From assembly GCA_004298405.1 (NCBI GenBank), contig SCSL01000067.1, forward strand, positions 1 through 15,215: a stretch of 15,215 nucleotides of DNA, in the 5' to 3' direction. This DNA is from Patescibacteria group bacterium (GTDB taxonomy: Bacteria > Patescibacteriota > Patescibacteriia > UBA9934 > GWF2-40-263). Shown here one piece after another: positions 5,676 through 11,942 of the stretch. The translations under genes and the position numbers were made by a program. The first letter of the stretch is position 1; each line of letters opens with the position of its first letter. Under the pieces are notes generated by a model. The model worked only from the letters and a program-made list of their open reading frames with translations, did not search any database and was not told where the DNA came from.

Positions 5676-6182
5676 ATGCGTCTATCTTCTTCGCAAAGAG
5701 AGAGTGAACCTTCATTAGATCAACTATCTCGTTGGAAACGGGCAAGGGAAAAGCATGGTTTGAAGTTTGAAATAACAGCCGACAGAGATGAAGCTGAGGA
5801 GGTAGTTGCTGAACTCCTAGAATCTGGCGAAAAACCGCTCATCACCGTACCAGAACAATATATTGAATACATCAAAACTCACGGAATTTCACCCACTCAC
5901 AAGTTGGATCAAACTGGGAGAGGCAAACATTATAGTGTTCTTGCTGGCAGATTAGGTGCGGAGCCATACTTTAATCTTAATGAAGAACGATGGGTCGTGG
6001 AGATCGATCCGAAGGGATTGCATATTCAGCCACGATTCACAGGAGCGGATCATGCATTTTATGGGACGATCACCATTGAGGGAACCGTCCCTCCTGACAG
6101 CATTCATGTCATTGGAAAGTTTACCAGTGTACGATGGCAAGAGTATGTGAAGGAAAAGCATCAGCGGGATAAGGCGGCATAA
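5676..6182 (+). CDS. Hypothetical soluble protein
   Basis: A 168-residue protein with no recognised family. Residues 1-55 are charged and probably helical (SRWKRAREKHG, DEAEEVVAELLESG). The part from about 80 to 155 looks beta-rich, with SVLAGRLGAEPYFNLNE, WVVEIDPKGLHIQPRF and YGTITIEGTVPP, ending in a basic tail. It has no membrane segment, signal peptide or Cys. The ATG follows a good promoter by about 24 bases. It diverges from the HD-domain gene, so the two may be expressed alternately. The hairpin of the opposite gene's terminator begins eight bases after its stop and may help end this transcript too. Coding is well supported by length and neighbourhood. Confidence 0.75.
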   Translation: MRLSSSQRESEPSLDQLSRWKRAREKHGLKFEITADRDEAEEVVAELLESGEKPLITVPEQYIEYIKTHGISPTHKLDQTGRGKHYSVLAGRLGAEPYFNLNEERWVVEIDPKGLHIQPRFTGADHAFYGTITIEGTVPPDSIHVIGKFTSVRWQEYVKEKHQRDKAA

Positions 6183-6205
6183 GAAAAAAGAGGTCAGATG
6201 ACCTC
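6181..6205 (-). terminator. Intrinsic terminator of the minus-strand gene at 6204-6608
   Basis: GAGGTCA (6190-6196) and TGACCTC (6199-6205) form a 7-base stem. On the minus strand it is followed by TTTTTTCTT (6189-6181). The stop codon of the gene (6206-6204) overlaps the stem. Confidence 0.85.
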
Positions 6206-6608
6206 ACGTGTGTGAATCGCGGCCTTCCGCATAGATTTCCAATGTCATGGGATTCCAACGAAGAGCCAATCGACCCACGTGTCCTTGGATGAGTACAGAA
6301 TGTCCTTCCATGAGACGTCTGATGGCTTGATCGACGTTGCTGATCGCGAAGAATTGGAACTCCGTTTCATTCCCGATTGGATCCATCTTGTGACCATGGA
6401 TCAATCCTTCGCGCGTCAAGATGACTCCGCCTTGTCCGGCAGACGCGCGACCGACGAACGTCAATTGGGCTCCAGGTTGGTATGCAGTGAGCACCCTTAC
6501 TTGCTCTGTTCGAGCCCACGGCAGTCCATCCCGCAAAGCGTCTTCCCAAGGTAGAGTTCGGGTAACAAGACGCGTGGGGCTTGTGACGGTAATCATCGTT
6601 ACCAACAC
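6204..6608 (-). CDS. Hypothetical small protein
   Basis: About 134 residues, family not recognised. A consensus Shine-Dalgarno AAGGAGG (6620-6614) lies 5 bases before a GTG at 6608 and 8 bases before a TTG at 6605, so one of these is the likely start. The ATG at 6596 is 17 bases away and less likely, and the TTG-type extension upstream to 6665 crosses the ribosome binding site. The protein looks soluble and mostly beta: QLTFVGRASAGQGGVILT, LIHGHKMDPIG, SVLIQGHVGRLALRWNP, with a helix DQAIRRLMEGH. There are no Cys or catalytic motifs I can name. It has its own promoter and terminator, so it is a single-gene transcript. Confidence 0.75.
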   Translation of the reverse strand: MLVTMITVTSPTRLVTRTLPWEDALRDGLPWARTEQVRVLTAYQPGAQLTFVGRASAGQGGVILTREGLIHGHKMDPIGNETEFQFFAISNVDQAIRRLMEGHSVLIQGHVGRLALRWNPMTLEIYAEGRDSHT

Positions 6609-6613
6609 ATACA

Positions 6614-6620
6614 CCTCCTT
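6614..6620 (-). promoter_or_regulatory. Consensus Shine-Dalgarno that sets a GTG or TTG start
   Basis: AAGGAGG read on the minus strand (6620-6614), embedded in the longer consensus match AAAGGAGGTG. It is one of few strong ribosome binding sites in the window and points to a non-ATG start at 6608 or 6605. Confidence 0.7.
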
Positions 6621-6649
6621 TCTTCGTTTGGAGTGAGCGATGACTGCGC

Positions 6650-6678
6650 AGTATTCTTGATACAATCATTTTTGTCAA
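6650..6678 (-). promoter_or_regulatory. Promoter of the minus-strand gene at 6204-6608
   Basis: A perfect TTGACA (6678-6673), 17-base spacer, AATACT (6655-6650, 4 of 6). The leader would be about 40 nt with the Shine-Dalgarno inside. Confidence 0.6.
6658..6666 (+). promoter_or_regulatory. Extended -10 promoter for the site-2 protease gene
   Basis: TGA-TACAAT (6658-6666), 5 of 6 in the -10 box plus the TGn extension, no good -35. It lies within the spacer of the opposite promoter, so the two compete for polymerase. Confidence 0.5.
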
Positions 6679-6697
6679 GGCATGTTTCTCAACTGGT

Positions 6698-7381
6698 ATG
6701 TTTCTCAATCTTCTCTTCGGTTCCCCAGCGATTGCGGTGGCGTGGCTTGTGGCCATTTTGCTCACGCTTACGATTCACGAGTTTTCGCATGCGCTTGTGG
6801 GGAAACTTCGCGGCGACAAAACGGCCGAGTATGAGGGGCGTCTGACCCTCAACCCAATGGCTCACTTAGATCCCACGGGATTTATCCTGCTTTTGCTGTT
6901 TGGTTTTGGATGGGCGAAGCCGGTTCCGTACAACCCGTATAATCTCAAAGATCCAAAGTGGGACTCCGTGAAGATTGCGCTTGCTGGACCGCTCTCGAAT
7001 TTGTTGATGGCGATCGTGGCGGGAGTTGCGTTTAGAGGGTTGGTTGGTGGAGGCATCATCGCGCCACTCAATCTTCTTGCGGTTTTTCTGTTTCTCTCGA
7101 TTTTGTTGAACCTCTTTCTCATGCTTTTCAACATTATCCCTGTTCACCCACTGGATGGCTCCAAACTGTTCTTTGCGCTGTTTGATCACCCAAAGTATCA
7201 AGCACTCAGAATGTTTGTCTCCACGCGCGGTCCGCAGATTCTTTTCATTGCGGTTCTTGTGAGCGCGTTTACTAGCCTCGATATTTTCTTCTTCATCTCT
7301 GATCCCGCCTTTGCCATCTGTGACGCTCTGATCGGTGGAAGTTGTAATGGATTCTTTACTTCGATTTTCAGTTCGTTTTGA
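6698..7381 (+). CDS. Site-2 protease family (M50) intramembrane metalloprotease
   Basis: A 227-residue polytopic membrane protein. The zinc-binding HEFSH (H27-E28-x2-H31) lies in the first helix, and the second signature NIIPVHPLDG (145-154) supplies the third ligand D153. NPMAHLDPTG (52-61), GWAKPVPYNPYNL and ALAGPLSNLL are hallmarks of the short bacterial M50 group without a PDZ domain (YwhC/FPN-like). Such enzymes cleave transmembrane segments of regulators or remnant signal peptides; the substrate here is unknown. The ATG at 6698 is preferred because the family begins just before the first helix. A second ATG with the same 11-base context at 6682 is out of frame. There is no Shine-Dalgarno sequence. 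Confidence 0.93.
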   Translation: MFLNLLFGSPAIAVAWLVAILLTLTIHEFSHALVGKLRGDKTAEYEGRLTLNPMAHLDPTGFILLLLFGFGWAKPVPYNPYNLKDPKWDSVKIALAGPLSNLLMAIVAGVAFRGLVGGGIIAPLNLLAVFLFLSILLNLFLMLFNIIPVHPLDGSKLFFALFDHPKYQALRMFVSTRGPQILFIAVLVSAFTSLDIFFFISDPAFAICDALIGGSCNGFFTSIFSSF

Positions 7382-7391
7382 GTCTATTTGG

Positions 7392-7420
7392 TTGAATGTT
7401 GATAGAAAAGATGCTAAAAT
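7392..7420 (+). promoter_or_regulatory. Strong promoter of the toxin-antitoxin pair
   Basis: TTGAAT (7392-7397), 17-base spacer, extended -10 TGC-TAAAAT (7412-7420). The -10 ends 6 bases before the ATG at 7427, so transcription should begin at or next to the A of ATG: a leaderless mRNA. Confidence 0.7.
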
Positions 7421-7426
7421 GTTTTC

Positions 7427-7663
7427 ATGAAAACAGCTGTATCCGCTCCACGACGCGCCTCATTATTCTGGGATACGGATCCCAAGAAAATTGATTTTCA
7501 AAAAAATGCCCGTTACGTGATCGAGCGTGTGCTTGAGTATGGAGAGGATAAGGAAGTTACTTGGCTCTGGCATACCTACCCGCGTTCTGTCTTGCGAAAG
7601 GTGGTCTTAACGTCTCGTGGTTTACACCCAAAGACTCGTGCCCTATGGCTAAGGCTGGTATAG
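7427..7663 (+). CDS. Small antitoxin-like protein partner of the AbiEii-type toxin (DUF6922-like)
   Basis: A 78-residue protein. The pattern FWDTDPKKIDFQKNARYVIERVLEYGEDKEVTWLWHTY... ending in LTSRGLHPKTRALW matches the small protein I know as DUF6922, usually encoded directly before AbiEii-type nucleotidyltransferase toxins and presumed to be the antitoxin or a cofactor. No DNA-binding fold is obvious, so autoregulation is uncertain. The gene overlaps the toxin gene by 19 bases, giving tight translational coupling. The start follows a strong promoter with essentially no leader. The family assignment rests on memory of the motif pattern. Confidence 0.78.
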   Translation: MKTAVSAPRRASLFWDTDPKKIDFQKNARYVIERVLEYGEDKEVTWLWHTYPRSVLRKVVLTSRGLHPKTRALWLRLV

Positions 7664-8313
7664 AATGGCACAAGAACGCACTCCCAAAAACAACACAAAC
7701 AGCTTTGGATTTTTTTTCAAAAGCCGTTTGGTTAAAGACATCGTCTTGGTATTTAGCTGGGGGAACGGCTCTGACATTGCAGGTCGGGCATCGTCAGTCA
7801 GTGGATCTTGATTTTTTTTGTCCAAACAAGCATGTTCGTCTTCAACAGCTCTTGTCTCGTTTGGAAGAAACGCATTGGCGTACAGACCGTGTTGAGGAAG
7901 ATACAATCCATGGACGGTTGTTTGGTGCTCGAGTGAGTTTTATCGCCAATCCATCTTTTTTTCCTCGTGCAAAACCACATTGGTATGGGTGTGTGCGTGT
8001 GTTAGACAAGAAGGATATTGCGGTCATGAAAGTTATCGCCATTAGTCAGCGTGGATACAAGAGGGACTTTATGGATTTATTTTGGTATGTTCGTGACAGC
8101 GAGCCATTGTTGAAAGTCTTGAACCGTCTCACTGACCAATATCCATCCGTCGCCCATGACCTGCATCATATCCTTAAAAGTCTTGTGTATTTCAAGGATG
8201 CGGACGAAGATCCAGACCCGATATTTTTGGAGAACGTGAGTTGGCGAGCGACAAAAACGTTTTTTCAGCGAGAAGTGCCAAAATTAACGCAGCAGTTATT
8301 AGGGTTGAAATAG
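7645..8313 (+). CDS. AbiEii/AbiGii-type nucleotidyltransferase toxin
   Basis: The start chosen is ATG at 7645, 222 residues, because the domain begins soon after (GIEWHKNALP) and it overlaps the antitoxin gene as expected; an earlier ATG at 7561 would add 28 unlikely residues. Motifs of the nucleotidyltransferase fold are clear: YLAGGTALTL (GG at 39-40) followed by SVDLDFF with D54 and D56 as metal ligands, then DIAVMK (K129) and RDFMDL (R140 to D144). Members of this family add nucleotides to tRNA acceptor ends or other targets and stop translation, which their partner prevents. All core residues are present, so the toxin appears intact. The pair sits directly upstream of the str operon. Role as phage defence or stabiliser is inference. 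Confidence 0.87.
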   Translation: MAKAGIEWHKNALPKTTQTALDFFSKAVWLKTSSWYLAGGTALTLQVGHRQSVDLDFFCPNKHVRLQQLLSRLEETHWRTDRVEEDTIHGRLFGARVSFIANPSFFPRAKPHWYGCVRVLDKKDIAVMKVIAISQRGYKRDFMDLFWYVRDSEPLLKVLNRLTDQYPSVAHDLHHILKSLVYFKDADEDPDPIFLENVSWRATKTFFQREVPKLTQQLLGLK

Positions 8314-8335
8314 CGGTATCTTGATGGTTGAGTTC

Positions 8336-8365
8336 TTGACCCTTTCTGTGTGGCTATGTTAATCT
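8336..8365 (+). promoter_or_regulatory. Promoter of the rpsL-rpsG-fusA operon
   Basis: TTGACC (8336-8341, 5 of 6), 18-base spacer ending in TGt, TAATCT (8360-8365). Start near 8372, giving a leader of about 85 nt that is almost entirely the octamer array. A shift by one base (TTAATC) is equally possible. Confidence 0.5.
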
Positions 8366-8378
8366 CCAGGCGCTTTTT

Positions 8379-8455
8379 GAGTCGTGAAGTCGTTGAGTGA
8401 TTGAGTCGTTTAGTTACTCAACCACCCAACCACTCAAGCACTCAGTCACTCACTT
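8379..8455 (+). repeat. Inverted pair of 8-nt tandem arrays forming the rpsL leader
   Basis: Left half: octamers from 8379 (GAGTCGTG, AAGTCGTT, GAGTGATT, GAGTCGTT). Right half: octamers from 8416 (ACTCAACC, ACCCAACC, ACTCAAGC, ACTCAGTC, ACTCACTT), the last ending exactly before the rpsL ATG at 8456. The halves are complementary: 8379-8406 can pair with 8416-8443 at 21 of 28 positions around a 9-base loop. The leader therefore can fold into one long imperfect hairpin next to the start codon. There is no Shine-Dalgarno sequence. Confidence 0.7.
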
Positions 8456-8884
8456 ATGCCTACAATCAACCAACTTATCCGAAAAGGTCGATCCTCTAAG
8501 CCGACCAAGAGCAAATCTCCCGCGATGCAATACACGCTGGATTCGCTTCATCGCAAACGAACAATCCTCAAACACGGGAGTACGTTCAAGCGCGGTGTGT
8601 GTGTGAAGGTGACAACCATGACACCAAAGAAACCGAACTCGGCCATTCGTAAGATTGCCCGTGTGCGTCTTTCCAACGGCACAGAAGTGAACGCCTACAT
8701 TCCAGGAGAGGGACATAATCTTCAGGAGCACTCTATCGTGATGATTCGCGGAGGACGTGTGAAAGATCTTCCGGGTGTGCGGTACCACGTCGTGAGAGGC
8801 GTATACGATACGCAAGGTGTCGACGGTCGCATGCGCGGACGATCGAAGTATGGGACCAAGAAACCAAAAGCGAAGAAAAAATAA
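8456..8884 (+). CDS. rpsL: 30S ribosomal protein S12
   Basis: A 142-residue S12, a little longer than the E. coli protein (124). It begins MPTINQLIRKGR, then carries an insert-like segment (about 23-44, MQYTLDSLHRKRTILKHGST) before the conserved KRGVCVKVTTMTPKKPNSAIRK. The decoding-site block GEGHNLQEHSIVMIRGGRVKDLPGVRYH is intact, and the tail is Lys-rich. The Lys residues that confer streptomycin sensitivity in other bacteria (in TPKKPNSA and GRVKDLPG) are present. It is the first gene of the str operon, followed by a 62-base gap with a nested hairpin before rpsG. The start is fixed by the conserved N-terminus. Translation begins at the foot of the octamer hairpin without a Shine-Dalgarno sequence. 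Confidence 0.98.
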   Translation: MPTINQLIRKGRSSKPTKSKSPAMQYTLDSLHRKRTILKHGSTFKRGVCVKVTTMTPKKPNSAIRKIARVRLSNGTEVNAYIPGEGHNLQEHSIVMIRGGRVKDLPGVRYHVVRGVYDTQGVDGRMRGRSKYGTKKPKAKKK

Positions 8885-8890
8885 TCTAAA

Positions 8891-8928
8891 CATCGGAGTA
8901 CCCCTCATAGGGGGGAAGCGAACCGATG
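8891..8928 (+). promoter_or_regulatory. Nested hairpin between rpsL and rpsG, candidate S7 feedback site
   Basis: Outer stem CATCGG (8891-8896) with CCGATG (8923-8928); inner stem CCCCT (8901-8905) with AGGGG (8909-8913) around a CAT loop; an asymmetric internal loop of about 4 and 9 bases lies between. In E. coli, S7 binds the rpsL-rpsG intergenic RNA and represses the operon. That this hairpin does the same here is inference from position and shape. Confidence 0.45.
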
Positions 8929-8946
8929 AGATAACATCACAATACT

Positions 8947-9417
8947 ATGCGAGGCAAGCAGGCTCCAAAGCGTGAACTCACGCCAGATCCAAAGTACGGC
9001 AATGTGTACATTGCCAAATTGATTAACTCTATCATGTATGACGGCAAGAAGTCCGTTGCCCAAAAGGTCGTCTATGACGCCCTTGATTTGATTGGAGAGA
9101 AAACAAAAGAAAATCCACTAGACGTTTTTGATCGAGCGATCAAGAACGTGATGCCAAGTCTTGAAGTAAAGAGTCGACGTGTGGGAGGCGCCAACTATCA
9201 GGTTCCTATCAGTGTGCGCGGGGAGCGCCGCTATGTGCTTTCGTATCGATGGATCATCACTGCGGCTCGATCCAAGAAAGGACGACCAATGGCAGAGAGG
9301 CTCGCCGATGAACTTACTGCGGCCGCGAATAACGAAGGTGAGGCGATCAAAAAGAAACTTGACGTGCAGCGTATGGCTGAGGCCAACCGCGCGTTCGCTC
9401 ACTTTGCAAAACGATAA
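8947..9417 (+). CDS. rpsG: 30S ribosomal protein S7
   Basis: A 156-residue S7, the normal bacterial length. It nucleates assembly of the 30S head by binding the 3' domain of 16S rRNA and lines the E site. Conserved blocks are MRGKQAPKRELTPDPKYGN at the start, YDGKKSVAQKVVYDAL, VKSRRVGGANYQVPISV (about 75-91) and MAEANRAFAHF at the C-terminus. The start ATG at 8947 is set by the family N-terminus; no Shine-Dalgarno sequence precedes it. It ends three bases before fusA. As the usual translational repressor of the str operon it may act on the hairpin at 8891-8928. Confidence 0.98.
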   Translation: MRGKQAPKRELTPDPKYGNVYIAKLINSIMYDGKKSVAQKVVYDALDLIGEKTKENPLDVFDRAIKNVMPSLEVKSRRVGGANYQVPISVRGERRYVLSYRWIITAARSKKGRPMAERLADELTAAANNEGEAIKKKLDVQRMAEANRAFAHFAKR

Positions 9418-9420
9418 TCT

Positions 9421-11517
9421 ATGCCAAGAGAATATCCGCTCGATAAAATTCGTAACTTTGGAATTTTTGCCCACATTGATGCTGGAAAAACAACGGTCTC
9501 AGAACGCATTTTGTTCTATACCGGAAAGAAGCACAAAATCGGGGAGGTTCACGAAGGAGAGGCAACGATGGACTGGATGGAACAGGAGCGTGAGCGCGGC
9601 ATTACCATTACCGCGGCGGCAACGACGTGTTTTTGGAAGGATCACCGCATGAATCTCATCGACACGCCAGGACACATTGACTTTACCGTCGAAGTGAAAC
9701 GCTCTATGCGCGTCTTGGATGGAGGAGTGGCGGTGTTTGATGGAGTGGCAGGTGTCGAACCTCAATCAGAAACCAACTGGCGCTATGCGGATGATTTCAA
9801 GGTGCCACGCATTGTGTTCATCAATAAGCTCGATCGAACCGGTGCGGATTTTTATAAGGATGTCGCTTCCGTACACAATCGTTTGACAAAGAAGGCGTAT
9901 CCCATCCAATTGCCGATCGGAACGGAATCAAATTTTATCGGTGTCGTAGACCTTCTGAACATGAAGGCACACATGTATAAAGATGAGCAAGGCAAAGATG
10001 TTGAGATGATCGATATCCCAGAGGAGTACGCGGCAAAGGCGGCAGAGTACCGCGCAAAACTTCTTGAGGCCGTTGCGGAAAATGATGAAGCGCTCATGGA
10101 GAAATACTTGGCTGGTGAGGAGCCGACGTTAGAAGAAGTGAAAGCGGTTATTCGTAAAGCGACGATTGCCAACGAATTTGTTCCGATCATGTGCGGCTCC
10201 GCGCTCAAGAATAAGGGGGTACAGCTCTTGCTCGACGCGGTTGTGGATTTTCTTCCAAGCCCATTGGACGTTCCAGAGGTGAAGGGAACGGATCCAGATG
10301 ATCCAGAAAAAGAACTCGTCCGCCACGCGGCTGATGATGAACCATTCTCGGCGCTCGCGTTTAAGATCGCCGCAGATCCGTTTGTCGGGAAGCTTGCCTT
10401 CTTCCGTGTCTATTCAGGAATGGTCAAGGCAGGTTCCTATATCATGAACTCCAGCACCGGAGCCAAGGAACGTGTCGGACGCATTGTTCGACTCCATGCC
10501 AACACACGGGAAGAAGTTTCCGAGGTATGGGCCGGGGAGATCGCCGCCATGGTGGGACTCAAGGAAACATTCACCGGCCACACCTTGTGTGATCCCGATC
10601 ATCCGATCTTGCTCGAATCCATCAGCTTTCCCGAGCCGGTTATCTCGATTGCGATCGAACCAAAGACCAAAGCCGATCAGGAAAAAATGGGAGTCGCGCT
10701 CAACAAACTCGCCGAGGAAGATCCAACATTCCGTGTGCGTACCGACGAAGAGACGAACCAAGTCATCATCTCTGGTATGGGAGAATTGCATTTGGACATC
10801 ATCGTCGATCGCATGAAGCGCGAGTTCTCGGTGGAATGCAATGTGGGTCAACCACAGGTAAGCTACCGCGAGACGATCAAAGGCAATGCTGATGGAGAAG
10901 GGAAGTTTATTCGTCAATCTGGTGGACGTGGACAATATGGTCACGCGCTTATCCACTTGGAAAAACTTGAACCTGGCACCGGCGTGCATTTTGAGGAAAT
11001 TGTGAAGGGAGGCTCTGTTCCAAAGGAGTATTTCAATCCCATTGAGAAAGGAATCCGAGAGGCCGCTGATCGCGGCGTACTTGCTGGGTACCCTATCCTG
11101 GATATCAAAGCGGTTCTGTACGATGGTTCCTATCACGAAGTGGACTCCTCAGAAGCGGCATTTAAGATTGCTGGTTCGATGGCGTTTCAAGATGCGGCAA
11201 AAAAAGCCGGCATCGATTTGCTTGAACCGGTCATGAAAGTCGAGGTCGTCACACCCGAAGATTTCATGGGAACCGTGGTGGGAGACTTAAATGCAAAGCG
11301 CGGACAGATTCAGAACATGGAAGAGCGATCAGGTGCAAAGGTCATTGATGCGCTCGTGCCGCTGGCTGAAATGTTTGGCTATGCAACGAGCCTGCGTTCC
11401 ATCACACAGGGTCGTGCCAGCTACTCGATGGAGTTTGCTCACTATGACGTCGTGCCCGGAAACGTGGCGAAGGAGATTGTTGAAAAACGCGGAGGAGGTC
11501 CAAATCGAGAGAGATAA
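9421..11517 (+). CDS. fusA: Elongation factor G
   Basis: A 698-residue translational GTPase that drives tRNA-mRNA translocation and, with ribosome recycling factor, subunit splitting. The G domain has AHIDAGKTT (17-25), RGITI (59-63), DTPGH (81-85), NKLD (135-138) and SALK (260-263). Domains II to V follow at normal length, including FRVRTDEETNQVIISGMGELHLDI (domain III) and SGGRGQYGHALI (domain IV). It starts three bases after rpsG without a Shine-Dalgarno sequence, pointing to coupled translation. No tuf or rpsJ gene follows, unlike the E. coli-type order. No strong terminator is seen downstream. Confidence 0.98.
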   Translation: MPREYPLDKIRNFGIFAHIDAGKTTVSERILFYTGKKHKIGEVHEGEATMDWMEQERERGITITAAATTCFWKDHRMNLIDTPGHIDFTVEVKRSMRVLDGGVAVFDGVAGVEPQSETNWRYADDFKVPRIVFINKLDRTGADFYKDVASVHNRLTKKAYPIQLPIGTESNFIGVVDLLNMKAHMYKDEQGKDVEMIDIPEEYAAKAAEYRAKLLEAVAENDEALMEKYLAGEEPTLEEVKAVIRKATIANEFVPIMCGSALKNKGVQLLLDAVVDFLPSPLDVPEVKGTDPDDPEKELVRHAADDEPFSALAFKIAADPFVGKLAFFRVYSGMVKAGSYIMNSSTGAKERVGRIVRLHANTREEVSEVWAGEIAAMVGLKETFTGHTLCDPDHPILLESISFPEPVISIAIEPKTKADQEKMGVALNKLAEEDPTFRVRTDEETNQVIISGMGELHLDIIVDRMKREFSVECNVGQPQVSYRETIKGNADGEGKFIRQSGGRGQYGHALIHLEKLEPGTGVHFEEIVKGGSVPKEYFNPIEKGIREAADRGVLAGYPILDIKAVLYDGSYHEVDSSEAAFKIAGSMAFQDAAKKAGIDLLEPVMKVEVVTPEDFMGTVVGDLNAKRGQIQNMEERSGAKVIDALVPLAEMFGYATSLRSITQGRASYSMEFAHYDVVPGNVAKEIVEKRGGGPNRER

Positions 11518-11553
11518 AAAAGATTGACCCTGCATGGTGTGACACGTTGATTT

Positions 11554-11582
11554 TTGATATCCTCTGAGAGAGGAGATTTATT
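11554..11582 (+). promoter_or_regulatory. Promoter of the giant gene with an inverted repeat in its spacer
   Basis: TTGATA (11554-11559, 5 of 6), 17-base spacer, TTTATT (11577-11582, 4 of 6); the leader would be about 8 nt. CCTCT (11561-11565) and AGAGG (11569-11573) form a short inverted repeat inside the spacer, a position where a repressor or MerR-like activator could bind. Another -35-like TTGACC lies at 11524-11529. Confidence 0.45.
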
Positions 11583-11597
11583 CAATAAACAACGACT

Positions 11598-11942
11598 ATG
11601 CGAGAAGGTTTTTTTGTACCAGATGCTGTTTCAAAACGTCGTGCCGCTGAGGATATTGAAGAAGGATTGCAGGAATATCTTTTGGCACCAAGGGGGTGGG
11701 ACGGATTAAGAAATCCTGAGTTGATTGAAGAGTTTGAGGAAGAAACAGTTCTGGAGCCCATGTCGCGTAAAGAGGTTGAAGCTGAAGTGGAGCAGTTTAT
11801 GGAAGCACATTTTCAGGAGGTCTATTCCTTCATTTTTGATTTTGAACTAAATGCTGACTTGGGTCGGCTAGTCGACCGACTTGGATTGACCAATGAACAC
11901 ATCGGATTGTTGGGGGGGGGGATATTTTATCAGGCAAGATGA
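11598..11942 (+). CDS. N-terminal part of a giant hypothetical protein, cut off by a frameshift at poly-G
   Basis: This frame gives 114 residues and ends at TGA 11940-11942, seven codons after a run of ten G (11912-11921). Up to residue about 108 the text is highly acidic and helical (AAEDIEEGLQEYLLA, ELIEEFEEETVLEP, EVEAEVEQFMEAHFQEVYSFIFDFELNADLGRLVDRLGL). After the run it degenerates into GIFYQAR and stops, whereas the other frame continues sensibly as GYFIRQDEQGRKTVYKTDEF. Nine G instead of ten would join the two into one protein of about 1195 residues. So this is best read as the N-terminus of the following gene, either genuinely switched off in this copy or broken by a homopolymer error. 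Confidence 0.75.
   Translation: MREGFFVPDAVSKRRAAEDIEEGLQEYLLAPRGWDGLRNPELIEEFEEETVLEPMSRKEVEAEVEQFMEAHFQEVYSFIFDFELNADLGRLVDRLGLTNEHIGLLGGGIFYQAR

Noticed and set aside
8379..8455. CRISPR array
   Set aside because: The units are 8 bases without spacers; this is a short tandem repeat, not a repeat-spacer array. No cas gene is in the window.
10414..11136. Minus-strand frame of 240 codons inside fusA
   Set aside because: Antisense shadow of EF-G, explained by the codon bias of the sense strand.
11530..11560. Terminator after fusA
   Set aside because: There is a T-run (11551-11555) but no stable stem of more than four pairs directly before it.
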